Shown here in pieces: positions 51,278 through 60,517 of a stretch of 64,000 nt of DNA. Positions within the stretch are counted from its first letter, which is position 1, and each line of letters starts with the position of its first letter. The notes beneath the pieces are model-generated. The model was given only the letters and a program-made list of their open reading frames with translations, had not been told where the DNA came from and searched no databases. The stretch covers positions 124,001-188,000 of the forward strand of contig NZ_HG938354.1 in assembly GCF_000731315.1 (NCBI RefSeq). Reading direction: 5' to 3'. This DNA comes from Neorhizobium galegae bv. orientalis str. HAMBI 540 (GTDB lineage: Bacteria; Pseudomonadota; Alphaproteobacteria; Rhizobiales; Rhizobiaceae). A program made the translations under genes and the position numbers.

Positions 51278-52929
51278 TTCTTCTCACCCGTCAGCATGCG
51301 GTGGTAGCGCGAGCGGGCGATTTCCTGCGTTGTGATGAATTCGAGGAGGACCGGCACGCCCTTTTGCGTCTGCTCGATGCCGCGCTTGATCGCCGGGATG
51401 ATTTCGGCCGGGTCGGTGACCCGTTCGCCGTAACCGCCCAGCGCGCGGGCAAAGGCGGCGTAATCGCCGGAAATGTCGGTCGAGCGGTATTTTTCCGTCG
51501 ACACCTTCATGATCGGCAGTTCCATCGCCATCGAGAAATTGTTGAGCAGGATCGACAGGATCGGCAGGCGCTCGCGCACCGCGGTTTCGAAATCCATGCC
51601 GGTAAAGCCGATCGCCGCATCGCCCCAGACGTTGATGCAGAGCTTGTCCGGATGCATCAGCTTGGCGCCCATGGCAAGGCCCAGGCCATACCCGAGCTGG
51701 GTCGTCTTGCCCCAGCCGATATAGGTGAGCGGCTTTACCGACTTCCAGAACGGCGAAAGCTGGTCGCGCGGACTGCCGGCGTCATGGGTGATGATGGTAT
51801 TTTCGATATCGACCGTGTGCTGCAGATCCCAGAGCACGCGGTAGGGCGACAGCGGTTTGCTGTCGGAGGTGAGCTTCGGCATCCATTCCGCCAGCCACTC
51901 GGCTTGGACCTTGGCAATTTCGGCGGCGATGTCGGTATGGTCGCGCGGAGAAACCTTGCGGGCTTCGAGCTCGGCAAGCACCGCGTCGAGCGTCAGCGCC
52001 GCATCGCCGACAAGCGCCACCTTGGCCTCGATATCCTTGTTGACGTGGTCGGGATCGAGCGTCGCGTGGATGACTGTCTTGTCGAGCGGCATCTGCACGC
52101 CGAAGGCGGTCTCGGTGAACGAGCAGCCGATGCCGAAGATCAGGTCGGAACTGTCGAGGAAATGGCGCAGCGTCTTGGAAATTGCCGCCCCGCCGGCGCC
52201 GACCGACAGCGGATGGGTTTCCGGAAACGCGCTCTTGCCTTCAAGGCTGGTCGAAACCGGGATCGCCAGCAGTTCGGCGAGCTGTTTCAGCTGCGGCCAG
52301 GCCTGCGCGTAATGGACGCCCTGGCCGGCATAGAGGATCGGCCGCTTGGCGGCGAGCAGCAGGTCGACGGCGTCGCGCACGGCGATCGGGTCCGGCCCGT
52401 AGCGGGTGGAAAGAACCGGCCGATAGTTCAGCGGCTCCGGCACCTCGTCCTGCCACATGTCGTTCGGGATCTCGACCAGAACCGGGCCGCCGCGGCCATT
52501 GCGCAATTTGGAGAAAGCGCGTCGAAAAATATTCGGGATCTCGGCAGCCGAGGTGATCGGCTCGGCGGACTTGGTGATGTCGCGCATCGAGCGGGTGGCA
52601 TTGTAGTTCGGATCGACATGCGCGACGCGGCGCTCATAGCCCATTGGCAGCACGAGGATCGGCACGGATTCCGAATAGGCCTGGGCGATGCCGCCATAGG
52701 CATTCTCCGTGCCCGGCCCGAGCTGCATGGCGAAGACGCCGATCGTCTTGCCGGACGAGAGGCGCGACATGGCGTCGGCCATATGCAGGCCGTGGCGCTC
52801 CTGGCGCACGATGATCGGGCGGATATCGCCCATGGCCGCGTGTTCGAGAACGTGGTTCACGGGGTAACCGCAGATGACCTCGATCCCCTCGCGCTTCAGA
52901 ATTTCCACGATGGCGTCGGCAACTTTCAT
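51274..52929 (-). CDS. Thiamine-diphosphate-dependent enzyme 2 (acetolactate synthase-like)
   Basis: 551 residues from ATG 52929, with GGGGAGGAG upstream. The Glu that activates the cofactor is in RQERHGLHMADAMS (near 50); the ThDP/Mg motif is GDAAIGFTGMDFE...LLNN. Mid domain has GCSFTETAFG. Its close relatives include acetolactate synthase-like proteins and 2-oxo-acid decarboxylases. The frame continues upstream into the FMN-oxidase gene but without a start. Neighbours oxidise 2-hydroxy acids, so decarboxylation or carboligation of a 2-oxo acid is the best guess. Confidence 0.88.
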   Translation of the reverse strand: MKVADAIVEILKREGIEVICGYPVNHVLEHAAMGDIRPIIVRQERHGLHMADAMSRLSSGKTIGVFAMQLGPGTENAYGGIAQAYSESVPILVLPMGYERRVAHVDPNYNATRSMRDITKSAEPITSAAEIPNIFRRAFSKLRNGRGGPVLVEIPNDMWQDEVPEPLNYRPVLSTRYGPDPIAVRDAVDLLLAAKRPILYAGQGVHYAQAWPQLKQLAELLAIPVSTSLEGKSAFPETHPLSVGAGGAAISKTLRHFLDSSDLIFGIGCSFTETAFGVQMPLDKTVIHATLDPDHVNKDIEAKVALVGDAALTLDAVLAELEARKVSPRDHTDIAAEIAKVQAEWLAEWMPKLTSDSKPLSPYRVLWDLQHTVDIENTIITHDAGSPRDQLSPFWKSVKPLTYIGWGKTTQLGYGLGLAMGAKLMHPDKLCINVWGDAAIGFTGMDFETAVRERLPILSILLNNFSMAMELPIMKVSTEKYRSTDISGDYAAFARALGGYGERVTDPAEIIPAIKRGIEQTQKGVPVLLEFITTQEIARSRYHRMLTGEKK

Positions 52930-52958
52930 GGGTTTCTCCTCCCCGGAGATGTGGTCGA

Positions 52959-54191
52959 TTAGAGGTGAGGTTCGAAGTCTTGTCGTGTCCAGGCGCCGGG
53001 ATGACGCACGGGCGCGCGGCGGACCTGGTCCGTATTCAGCAGCCCGCTCTGGCCGAGCGTGATGCGATATTCCTCGATGAAGGCCTGCGCCATATGGGCG
53101 GCGCCATGGTCTCCGAGTGCGGCAAGGCCGAGCATGAAGGCGCGGCCGGCAAACGACGAATGGGCGCCGCAGGCAATTGCGCGCACCATGTCGACGCCGG
53201 AGACGACGCCGCTGTCGAACAGCACCGTACCACGGGTGCCCACCGTGCGGGCAATTTCCGGCAGGACGTCGATCGTCGCGGGCGCCGCATCGAACTGGCG
53301 GCCACCATGGTTGGAGACGACCACGCCGTTCAGGCCGAGTTCCAGCGCCTTTTCCGCATCCGCCGGGTGCATGACGCCTTTGACCATCATCGGCCCCGGC
53401 CATCTGTCGCGCAGGCGGGCGATCTGCTCCCAGGGGAAGCCGCCGCCGATATGTTTTTGCACGAAGGCGGAGGTGGTGACGCGGTCAGGGGCGCCGGCGA
53501 AACCGGCCATGTTGGCGAAGGTCGGCATTCCCTTGCGGCGGATCGCGTCCAGCCAGAAGGGGGCCATCGCAGCCGCCATCATCGTCTTCGGCGTCAGCTT
53601 GAAGGGCATGGTGAGGCCGTTGCGAAGATCGCGCGGGCGCTTGGCGCGCACGGGCACGTCGAGTGTCGCGACCAGAACCTTGGCACCGGCGACATGGGCG
53701 CGATCAGTCATTTCGAGACTGTATTGATGGTTGTTCGGCGCCATCGGGTAGAGCTGGAACCAGGTGACGTCGGGCGCCCATTCCACCACCTTCTCGATCG
53801 CCGCGCAGGCAAGCGTGCCGACCAGATAGGGGATGTTGTAGGCCTGGGCGGCCTTGGCGAACTGCTCGGTGGCGCCCGGCCACATCATGCCGTCGAAGCC
53901 GATCGGCGAGATGCCGATCGGGGCGGCGTAACGATGGCCGAAAAGCTCCACCGAGGTGTCGACCTTGGATACGTCCATGCCATAACGCGGCACCACTTCT
54001 ACCGCCTGCAGCGCTGTCCGGTTTCGGTCGAGGCCAGTCTCGTCGCCGGCGCCGCCCTGGAGGAACTCATAGGCGAAACGCGGAATACGCCATTTCGCCC
54101 GTTTTTCCAGGTCGCCGACCATCGGATAACGCCGGCGGAGTTCCGCCAGCGTCTCGATCGTCTTCGGGTTGTCAGCTGGTCCTCCTCCCAT
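52959..54191 (-). CDS. FMN-dependent alpha-hydroxy-acid oxidase/dehydrogenase (LldD/MdlB-like)
   Basis: 410 residues from ATG 54191. The FMN-dependent TIM barrel shows RFAYEFLQGGAGDE, PIGISPIGFDGMMWPGAT, the catalytic Lys in MMVKGVMHPADA and the active-site His/Arg in VVVSNHGGRQFD, then FDSGVVSGVDMVRAIACGAH. The family oxidises L-2-hydroxy acids (lactate, mandelate, glycolate). It sits 14 bases after one thiamine enzyme gene and 29 before the other, which points to oxidation followed by decarboxylation of the resulting 2-oxo acid. Confidence 0.92.
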   Translation of the reverse strand: MGGGPADNPKTIETLAELRRRYPMVGDLEKRAKWRIPRFAYEFLQGGAGDETGLDRNRTALQAVEVVPRYGMDVSKVDTSVELFGHRYAAPIGISPIGFDGMMWPGATEQFAKAAQAYNIPYLVGTLACAAIEKVVEWAPDVTWFQLYPMAPNNHQYSLEMTDRAHVAGAKVLVATLDVPVRAKRPRDLRNGLTMPFKLTPKTMMAAAMAPFWLDAIRRKGMPTFANMAGFAGAPDRVTTSAFVQKHIGGGFPWEQIARLRDRWPGPMMVKGVMHPADAEKALELGLNGVVVSNHGGRQFDAAPATIDVLPEIARTVGTRGTVLFDSGVVSGVDMVRAIACGAHSSFAGRAFMLGLAALGDHGAAHMAQAFIEEYRITLGQSGLLNTDQVRRAPVRHPGAWTRQDFEPHL

Positions 54192-54205
54192 GACCGCCAA
54201 TCCCT

Positions 54206-55906
54206 TTAGTACGAAACCATGACTTCGATCATGGCCTGCTGGCCGCTCTTGGTCGCGGCCAGTGCCCGCTGCAGTGCCGCCGGCAGATCGGCGCCGGTTT
54301 CGATGCGCTCGGCATGGGCGCCATGGGCGCGAGCGACGGCGGCATAGTCCGGAGCCGGGTCGAGCGCGGTGATCGGCATGGTGTTGGCGGTCGCCGCGCT
54401 GCCGTCCGGATACATGTAGAGCGTCGAGCGGCGCACGGCGTTCCAGATGCCGTTGTTGAAGACGACCGTGAGCAGCGGCAGTTTCAGCGCAGTTGCCGTC
54501 TGGTGACAAGCGACAGGGTTGGCGAACATGTAGGAACCGTCGCCGATCGTTGCGATCACCTGGCGGCTGCGGTCGCCGAGCTGGGCGCCGAGCGCTGCGG
54601 TCAGGCCGAAGCCGAGACCGCCGGACAGCGGGGTCGAGAAGTAGGATTTCGGATATTTGAAGCTCATCACCGACGGATCGATGCCGAGTTCGTTCACCAC
54701 AGTCGTCCTGTCGTCCAGAATATCGGAGATGCAGCGGCTGACATAGGCCGGCGTCATCGGCGAACCGTTGCCCATGGCGGCGCGCTTGTCGGCGGCCTCG
54801 GCCTGGGCCGCCTTGATCGTCGCCCACTTTTCGCGACGCTCGGAGAAGGTTTCGGATGCCGGCACGCGCTCGGCCATCGCAGCGGCAAGCGCTGCGATCG
54901 TCTTGTTGATGCCGCCGGCAAGCGCGATGTCGATTGGAAAACTGCGGATCGGTACGCGGCTATGCTGCGGGTCCGGGCCGATGGCGATGACCCTGGCGCC
55001 TTCGGCCATGTCCGTATGGTCCGAAATCCACGGAACCGCGGCATTGATCACGACCACGACGTCGGCGTCCTTCAGGACCTGGGTGGAGTCGCGGCCAATC
55101 ATCATCGGATGGTCGCTCGGCAGTGCCAGGCGGGTTGCCCACATTTCGATTGTCGGCAGCGCGAACTTTTCGACGAAGCCGGCGAGCGGCTCGAAATCCG
55201 GTGCGAGCTCCGGGCTCTGGGTGATGATCAGCGGATTTTTTGCCTTGGCGAGCAGGTCGGCAGCCTGGGCGACCAGGTCCGGATCGGCCGGGCCGTAGGT
55301 GGTCGGGGTGACTGTCGAGCGGTGGCTGATCTCGACCTCCGCACCCTCGGCCAGCGCCTCGCGCGGCAGGCTCAGATAGACCGGGCCGCGCGGCTCGCTC
55401 ATGGCGATGCTCATGGCGCGGTCGATGACGATGCCCGCCTGTTCCGGGTAGCGCAGCTCGTAATCCCACTTGACCACTTCGCGGACCATGCCGCCCTGGT
55501 CGAACATTTCCTGGCCCCAGTGGATCGGCGAGGAACGCGAGCCGAAACGGCCGTGTTCGGTGATCGGCGTGCGGCCGGAGAACATCATCACCGGCACATT
55601 TTCCGACCGGGCGTTGATCAGGCCCATGACCGAGTTGGCAAGCCCGACATTGACGTGGACGATGACCCCGGCGGGTTTTGAGGTCATCAGGTAATAGCCG
55701 TGCGCCATGCCGACCGCGACACCCTCATGCGGGATGACCAGAGCTTCCGGCATTTTCAGGCCGGTTTCGGACTGGCGGGCAAACGCCTCGATGATCGACG
55801 GGAAGTCGGTGCCACCATTGGCGAACAGGACATCGATGCCTGCGGCCTTCATGTGGGTCAGCACAGCTTCGGCGGCGAACGTGCCGGTGGGTTTTTCGTG
55901 TTTCAT
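54206..55906 (-). CDS. Thiamine-diphosphate-dependent enzyme 1 (benzoylformate decarboxylase/acetolactate synthase-like)
   Basis: 566 residues. Cofactor-activating Glu is in IPHEGVAVGMAHGYY (near 60), the ThDP/Mg motif is GDGSYMFANPVA...FNNGIWN. Overall form is that of 2-oxo-acid decarboxylases and acetolactate synthases; the ending IEVMVSY is usual. It is only distantly like its partner enzyme at 51274. It is preceded by the aldehyde dehydrogenase gene and followed by the FMN oxidase gene, an arrangement that resembles mandelate degradation modules. Confidence 0.88.
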   Translation of the reverse strand: MKHEKPTGTFAAEAVLTHMKAAGIDVLFANGGTDFPSIIEAFARQSETGLKMPEALVIPHEGVAVGMAHGYYLMTSKPAGVIVHVNVGLANSVMGLINARSENVPVMMFSGRTPITEHGRFGSRSSPIHWGQEMFDQGGMVREVVKWDYELRYPEQAGIVIDRAMSIAMSEPRGPVYLSLPREALAEGAEVEISHRSTVTPTTYGPADPDLVAQAADLLAKAKNPLIITQSPELAPDFEPLAGFVEKFALPTIEMWATRLALPSDHPMMIGRDSTQVLKDADVVVVINAAVPWISDHTDMAEGARVIAIGPDPQHSRVPIRSFPIDIALAGGINKTIAALAAAMAERVPASETFSERREKWATIKAAQAEAADKRAAMGNGSPMTPAYVSRCISDILDDRTTVVNELGIDPSVMSFKYPKSYFSTPLSGGLGFGLTAALGAQLGDRSRQVIATIGDGSYMFANPVACHQTATALKLPLLTVVFNNGIWNAVRRSTLYMYPDGSAATANTMPITALDPAPDYAAVARAHGAHAERIETGADLPAALQRALAATKSGQQAMIEVMVSY

Positions 55907-55954
55907 GCTGCAATCCTCTTGGAAACTTTTAAGAACCCGCCAGAAATTCGTCCG

Positions 55955-57418
55955 TCAGGTGATGCTGACCGTCTTGGTGACCATATAGGCGTCGACGCCC
56001 TCGATCCCGACTTCGGACCCGTGGCCGCTCGCTTTCACCCCGCCGAACGGCGTTTCCGGCATGGAGATGTTGAAGGAATTGATGCCGACCATGCCCGCTT
56101 CCAGCGCGTCGGAAAGTTTTGCGATGGTCTTGTGCGAATTGGAGAAGGCATAGGCCGCAAGGCCGTAGGGCAGTTCGTTCGCCTTGGTGACCGCATCGTC
56201 GAAATCTGAGAAGCGATTGAGCACGGCGACCGGGCCGAACGGCTCCTCGCTCATGATCCGCGCATCGCTCGGCACGTCGGCGAGAACGGTCGGGGCATAG
56301 AAAAAGCCTTCGTTGTAAACTCGATGGCCGCCGGCGAGCAGCTTGGCGCCCTTGGAGGTGGCGTCCTGCACCAGCGCCTCGATCGCATCGCGGCGGCGGC
56401 CGTGGACCAGCGGTCCCATGCCGGTCGCCGGATCGAGGCCGTCGCCGAGTTTGATCTTGGAAGCGCGCTCGGCAAAACCGGCGCAGAAGGCGTCGTACGA
56501 CTTGTCCTGCACGTAGAAGCGGGTCGGCGAGACGCAGACCTGGCCGCCATTGCGGTATTTGCGCTGCACCGACATGTCGAGCGCTGCGGTCTGGTCGGCA
56601 TCGTCGAAGACGAGCACCGGCGCATGGCCGCCGAGCTCCATCGTGGTGCGCTTCAAGGTTTCCGAGGCAAGCCGGATGAGGTGCTGACCGACGGCGACCG
56701 AGCCGGTAAACGAGATCTTGCGGATGATCGGCGAGGCGAGCAGGTGGCGCGAGATGAAATCCGGCACGCCGTAGACGACGGCGATGACGCCCGCCGGAAC
56801 GCCTGCATCCAAAAGGCATTGGGCGACGGCCGCGGCAGACGCCGGGGCCTCTTCGCCGGGTTTGTAGATCATCGTGCAACCGGCGGCGAGCGCCGAGCCC
56901 ATCTTGCGGGCGGCATTGCCGACCGGGAAGTTCCACGCCGAAAAACCGGCGGTCGGGCCGACCGGTTCCTTGACCACCTGGAAGCGGGTTTCGCCGATCC
57001 GGCCGGGAATGACGCGGCCATAGGTGCGGCGGCCTTCCTCGGCGAACCACTCCATTTCTTCCGTGGCGAAATGGGTCTCCAGCCGCGCTTCGGCGATCGG
57101 CTTGCCCATTTCGAGCGTCGCGAGTCTGGCGATCTCTTCCTGCCGGTCGTGCATCAACTGGGCTGCGCGCTTCAGGATGCGGCCACGCTCGCGCGGGCTC
57201 GTCGCACGCCATAGCGGAAAGGCTCGGCTTGCGGCTTCGAGCGCCCGGTCGAGATCCTGCGCCGTCGCATGCGGCACCACGCCGATCGCTTTTTCAGTGG
57301 CCGGGTTGATCAGCGGCTGCGTCTTGCGGTCGCCATTCTCCAGCCAGATACCGTCGATCAGGAGACGCGCGGACTGGTAACCGTCGGACGAGTGGGCTGG
57401 ATTGGTCGCGATGTTCAT
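55955..57418 (-). CDS. NAD(P)-dependent aldehyde dehydrogenase (succinate-semialdehyde type)
   Basis: 487 residues from ATG 57418, with GGAGGAG upstream; the frame is open to 57538 without a ribosome site. Catalytic Cys is in GGQVCVSPTRFYV, catalytic Glu in MELGGHAPVL, cofactor loop FTGSVAVGQ and SAWNFPVGNAARK. Closest to the succinate/glutarate-semialdehyde group, but the substrate in this operon is more likely the aldehyde released by the thiamine-dependent enzyme(s). Confidence 0.92.
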   Translation of the reverse strand: MNIATNPAHSSDGYQSARLLIDGIWLENGDRKTQPLINPATEKAIGVVPHATAQDLDRALEAASRAFPLWRATSPRERGRILKRAAQLMHDRQEEIARLATLEMGKPIAEARLETHFATEEMEWFAEEGRRTYGRVIPGRIGETRFQVVKEPVGPTAGFSAWNFPVGNAARKMGSALAAGCTMIYKPGEEAPASAAAVAQCLLDAGVPAGVIAVVYGVPDFISRHLLASPIIRKISFTGSVAVGQHLIRLASETLKRTTMELGGHAPVLVFDDADQTAALDMSVQRKYRNGGQVCVSPTRFYVQDKSYDAFCAGFAERASKIKLGDGLDPATGMGPLVHGRRRDAIEALVQDATSKGAKLLAGGHRVYNEGFFYAPTVLADVPSDARIMSEEPFGPVAVLNRFSDFDDAVTKANELPYGLAAYAFSNSHKTIAKLSDALEAGMVGINSFNISMPETPFGGVKASGHGSEVGIEGVDAYMVTKTVSIT

Positions 57419-57557
57419 GGTCGTCTCCTCCGTTTTCATCAGACGAGTGCGTCTGGCATTCGTCGATTTCGGGCTTTTCTCGAACCCGGCTTCCTCGTCC
57501 ACTTCAAGGGGATAAAGCAGGGAGCCTGATATTGTCAATTCCGACGTTCACGTCGGC

Positions 57558-58349
57558 TCAAATAGCGACCGTACCGCCGTCGATCGGGATCACCGCGCCG
57601 GTCATGAAACTCGAGGCCTTCGATGCCAAAAGCAGGGCGAGGCCCATGATCTCCTCCGTCTCGGCAATGCGGCCGAGTGGCACGGTGTCGGCAAAGGCCT
57701 TTTCCACCTCCGGTTCGCGAATGCGGCCGCCGGCGATATTGGTGCGGAAGGGGCCGGGCGCGATGCCGTTGACGAGAACGTTATAGGGCGCCAGCTCCCA
57801 CGAGGCCTGCTTGACGAGATTAACGACGGCGCCCTTGCTGGATGCATAGGCGTAACCGGTCATCGGATCGCCGCGCATGCCGGCGATCGAGGCGATCGCG
57901 ACGATACGGCCTTGTCTCTGTTTCTTCATATGCTTGGCGGCGGACTGGATGGCAACGAAAGTGGCGGTGAGGTTCACGTCCACCACCCGGTTCCACAGCT
58001 CGTCGCTGACATTCTCGATGGCGCCCGCCTCGGTGCGGGAATTCGGGCCGCCGCTGATGCCGGCGTTGGCGACGAGGATATCGAGATGCCCGTGTTTTTC
58101 GGCAATGCCATCGATGGTGTTGCGCAGGCTCGCGCTGTCGGAGACATCGACCTGATGGCTTTCGGCGGAAAAGCCCTGGCCGTTCAGCCATTGGTAAGCG
58201 GCGGCAAGCGTCTCGGCGTCGAGATCGAGCAGCGCCACATGCGCGCCATTGGCCGCCAGCGTCTTGGTGATGGCAAGGCCAAGGCCGCTCGCCGCACCGG
58301 TGACGACGGCGATTTGGCCTTTGAGATCGAATAGTTTTTCGGCCTGCAT
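57558..58349 (-). CDS. SDR-family oxidoreductase
   Basis: 263 residues from ATG 58349 with GGGAGGAG upstream. Motifs: TGAASGLG, NAGISG, catalytic Ser in AIASIAGM, YAYASSKGAV with Tyr/Lys, and IPIDGGTVAI. The residue after the second strand (ALLDLDAETL) is Asp, which favours NAD. First gene of the six-gene minus-strand operon, controlled probably by the GntR-type site at 58408. It could interconvert a hydroxyl and a keto group in the same pathway. Confidence 0.9.
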   Translation of the reverse strand: MQAEKLFDLKGQIAVVTGAASGLGLAITKTLAANGAHVALLDLDAETLAAAYQWLNGQGFSAESHQVDVSDSASLRNTIDGIAEKHGHLDILVANAGISGGPNSRTEAGAIENVSDELWNRVVDVNLTATFVAIQSAAKHMKKQRQGRIVAIASIAGMRGDPMTGYAYASSKGAVVNLVKQASWELAPYNVLVNGIAPGPFRTNIAGGRIREPEVEKAFADTVPLGRIAETEEIMGLALLLASKASSFMTGAVIPIDGGTVAI

Positions 58350-58407
58350 TTTTCTCCTCCCTGAGAGCCGGGCGAGCATGACCCTCCCCACCCAAGCGGC
58401 TCCAACC

Positions 58408-58417
58408 TTGTATGCAA
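58408..58417. promoter_or_regulatory. Candidate GntR (FCD) operator before the SDR operon
   Basis: TTGTATGCAA; read on the minus strand it extends to TTGCATACAAGG, matching nine of ten bases of GTATACAAGG before the FMN reductase gene. It lies about 57 bases before the SDR start. The TNGTNNACNA outline is typical for FadR-group GntR regulators. A related AGGTTATACA at 58491-58500 lies on the side of the divergent hydrolase gene. Confidence 0.52.
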
Positions 58418-58574
58418 TTCGCCAAGATGCAAGTTAGAAATTTGCTATTATCAATCAAAATTTGACAGAGTCATATTGACCCTCCCCGAAAGGTTATACA
58501 GATTGCCGCCATTCGCGGGAGCCGAGGAGCGCCTGCCTTAACGGTCGTCAGGTCCCGGGGAGGGTAAAACACCG

Positions 58575-59360
58575 ATGAGCTTTACCGAAAGCTATGAAAC
58601 CGTCACCGGCACGAAGATCCGGCTCATGCGGGGAGGCAAGGGCGCTCCGCTGCTTTTCCTGCACGGTGCGAGCGGCGCCTCGCGCTGGCTGCCCTTCATG
58701 GAGAAGCTCTCCGAAACCCACGAGGTGATCGTGCCGGAACATCCAGGTTTCGGCGGCTCCGACAATCCGGAATGGCTCGACAATATTTCCGACCTCGCCT
58801 TTTTTTATCTGGACGTCCTCGACCATCTCGGCCTCGACAAAGTCAACCTGGTCGGCCAGTCGATCGGCGGATGGCTGGCGGCGGAGATCGCCGTCCGCAA
58901 TGCGACGAAACTCGGCACCCTGACCGTCGTGGCGCCGGCCGGCATACGCGTCAAGGGCCTGCCCAAAGGAGACGTCTTCATGTGGAGCCCGGAGGAGACC
59001 GCCCGCAACCTCTTCCACGACCAGGCGTTTGCGGAAGCGATGCTGGCGGCCCCGCCGCCGTCGAAGGAAGGGATGGAAATCCTTCTCAGGAACAAGCTCA
59101 CTTCGGCCAAGCTCGCCTGGGAGCCGCGTTTCCTCAATCCGCACCTGCACAAGTGGCTGCATCGGATCCCGGTGCCGACACTGATCGTCTGGGGGGACGA
59201 CGACAAGGCGATGCCAGTCGGTTACGCTCCGGCCTGGCGCGACCTCATTCCCAATTCGCGGCTTGAGATCATCGAGAATTGCGGACACGTGCCGCAGATC
59301 GAAAAGGCCGACCGTTTCGTCGAACTGGTCAATGGCTTCATCGGGGAGGTTACGCGATGA
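58575..59360 (+). CDS. Alpha/beta hydrolase
   Basis: 261 residues. Oxyanion-hole segment FLHGASGASRW, nucleophile elbow NLVGQSIGGWLAAE (Ser near 96), acid in IVWGDDDKAMP and catalytic His in ENCGHVPQIEK. Of the meta-cleavage hydrolase/haloperoxidase type. Its stop overlaps the start of the luciferase-like enzyme gene, so the two are coupled. It may open a lactone or ester formed by that monooxygenase. Confidence 0.9.
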   Translation: MSFTESYETVTGTKIRLMRGGKGAPLLFLHGASGASRWLPFMEKLSETHEVIVPEHPGFGGSDNPEWLDNISDLAFFYLDVLDHLGLDKVNLVGQSIGGWLAAEIAVRNATKLGTLTVVAPAGIRVKGLPKGDVFMWSPEETARNLFHDQAFAEAMLAAPPPSKEGMEILLRNKLTSAKLAWEPRFLNPHLHKWLHRIPVPTLIVWGDDDKAMPVGYAPAWRDLIPNSRLEIIENCGHVPQIEKADRFVELVNGFIGEVTR

Positions 59361-60517
59361 AATTCTACTTCATGCACCTGATGCCCTATGCGGATCTCGA
59401 TCTGTCCTATGACGAGAAGCACAATTCCGCCTGGGTCACCCTGCCGAACACCTATTACGATCCGAAGAAGGGCCACCAGCTCTACAACCGTTACCTGGAC
59501 GAGCTCGAATATGCCGACCAGCTGGGGTTCGACGGCATCTGCGTCAACGAGCACCATTCGAACGCCTATGGCCTGATGCCGATCCCGGGCGTCATGGCCG
59601 GCGCGCTCGCCCGCCGCACCAAGAACGTCAAGATCGCCATTCTCGGCCGGGCGCTGCCGCTCCTCAACAACCCACTGACCGTGGCGGAAGAATTCGCGAT
59701 GGTCGACAACATTACCGGCGGCCGCCTGATTGCCGGCATGGTGCGCGGCATAGGTGCCGAATACCATTCCTGGGGCGTCAACCCGGCCTTTTCACACGAG
59801 CGGTTCCAGGAGGCCCATGACCTGATCCTGCAGGCCTGGACCCAACCCGGCCCGAGCGTCTTCGAAGGCAAGCACTATAATTTCGAATACGTGAACGTCT
59901 GGCCGCGGGTCTACCAGGACAATCCGCATCCGCCGATCTGGATCCCGAGCCAGGGTTCCAGCGAGACGATCGAATGGGCCGCTCATCCGGACCGCAAATA
60001 TACCTATCTCCAAACCTTCGCCTCGGTCTCAACCGTCGCCCGCTACATGAAGATGTATAAGGACGTTGCGGCCGGTTACGGCTACGAGGCGACCGAAGAT
60101 CAGCTCGGCTGGTCGCTGCCGCTTTATGTCGCGGAGACCGACGAGATCGCCCGCCGCGAAGCCAAGGAGCATATCGAGGCCTTCCTGCAGAAGTTCCTGC
60201 GCATGCCGATGGAGATGCTGCTGCCGCCCGGCTACACTTCGGTGAAGTCGATGGTCGGGGCGATGTCGGCCAAGGCCGGCCATGCGATGAAGCAGACGAT
60301 CGACAGCGTCATCGAAGAAGGCAAATTCATCTGCGGCAGCCCGGCGACGGTGCGCGAGAAGCTGGAAGAGTACCAGGCCCAGATCGGCTTCGGTCATCTC
60401 TTGACGCTTCTGCAGTTCGGCACCCTACCGGCCGAGCTAACCCGTAAGAACATGGAGATCTATTCCAAGGAGGTCATGCCGTATCTGCGCAACGCGACAT
60501 CCAGGACCGCGGCTTGA
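59357..60517 (+). CDS. LLM-class flavin-dependent monooxygenase 1
   Basis: 386 residues from ATG 59357 overlapping the hydrolase stop (ATGA), with GGGGAGG upstream. Bacterial luciferase-like TIM barrel: MKFYFMHLMPY, FDGICVNEHHSNAYGLMP, ALPLLNNPLTVAEEFAMVDN and GRLIAGMVRGIGAEYHSWGV. Such enzymes use reduced FMN and O2 to oxygenate a substrate (Baeyer-Villiger, C-S, C-N or alkane attack). The FMN reductase at 62805 could supply reduced flavin. Paralogue of the enzyme at 63483. Confidence 0.92.
   Translation: MKFYFMHLMPYADLDLSYDEKHNSAWVTLPNTYYDPKKGHQLYNRYLDELEYADQLGFDGICVNEHHSNAYGLMPIPGVMAGALARRTKNVKIAILGRALPLLNNPLTVAEEFAMVDNITGGRLIAGMVRGIGAEYHSWGVNPAFSHERFQEAHDLILQAWTQPGPSVFEGKHYNFEYVNVWPRVYQDNPHPPIWIPSQGSSETIEWAAHPDRKYTYLQTFASVSTVARYMKMYKDVAAGYGYEATEDQLGWSLPLYVAETDEIARREAKEHIEAFLQKFLRMPMEMLLPPGYTSVKSMVGAMSAKAGHAMKQTIDSVIEEGKFICGSPATVREKLEEYQAQIGFGHLLTLLQFGTLPAELTRKNMEIYSKEVMPYLRNATSRTAA

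Noticed and set aside
52930..53403. Upstream extension of thiamine enzyme 2 into the FMN-oxidase gene
   Set aside because: The frame is open, but the ThDP fold begins exactly at 52929 behind a strong ribosome site; the extension is a shadow of the oxidase gene.
52959..57418. Naming the operon as a mandelate pathway (mdlB, mdlC, mdlD)
   Set aside because: Only the family order matches. There is no mandelate racemase, and the ThDP enzymes cannot be assigned to benzoylformate from sequence alone.
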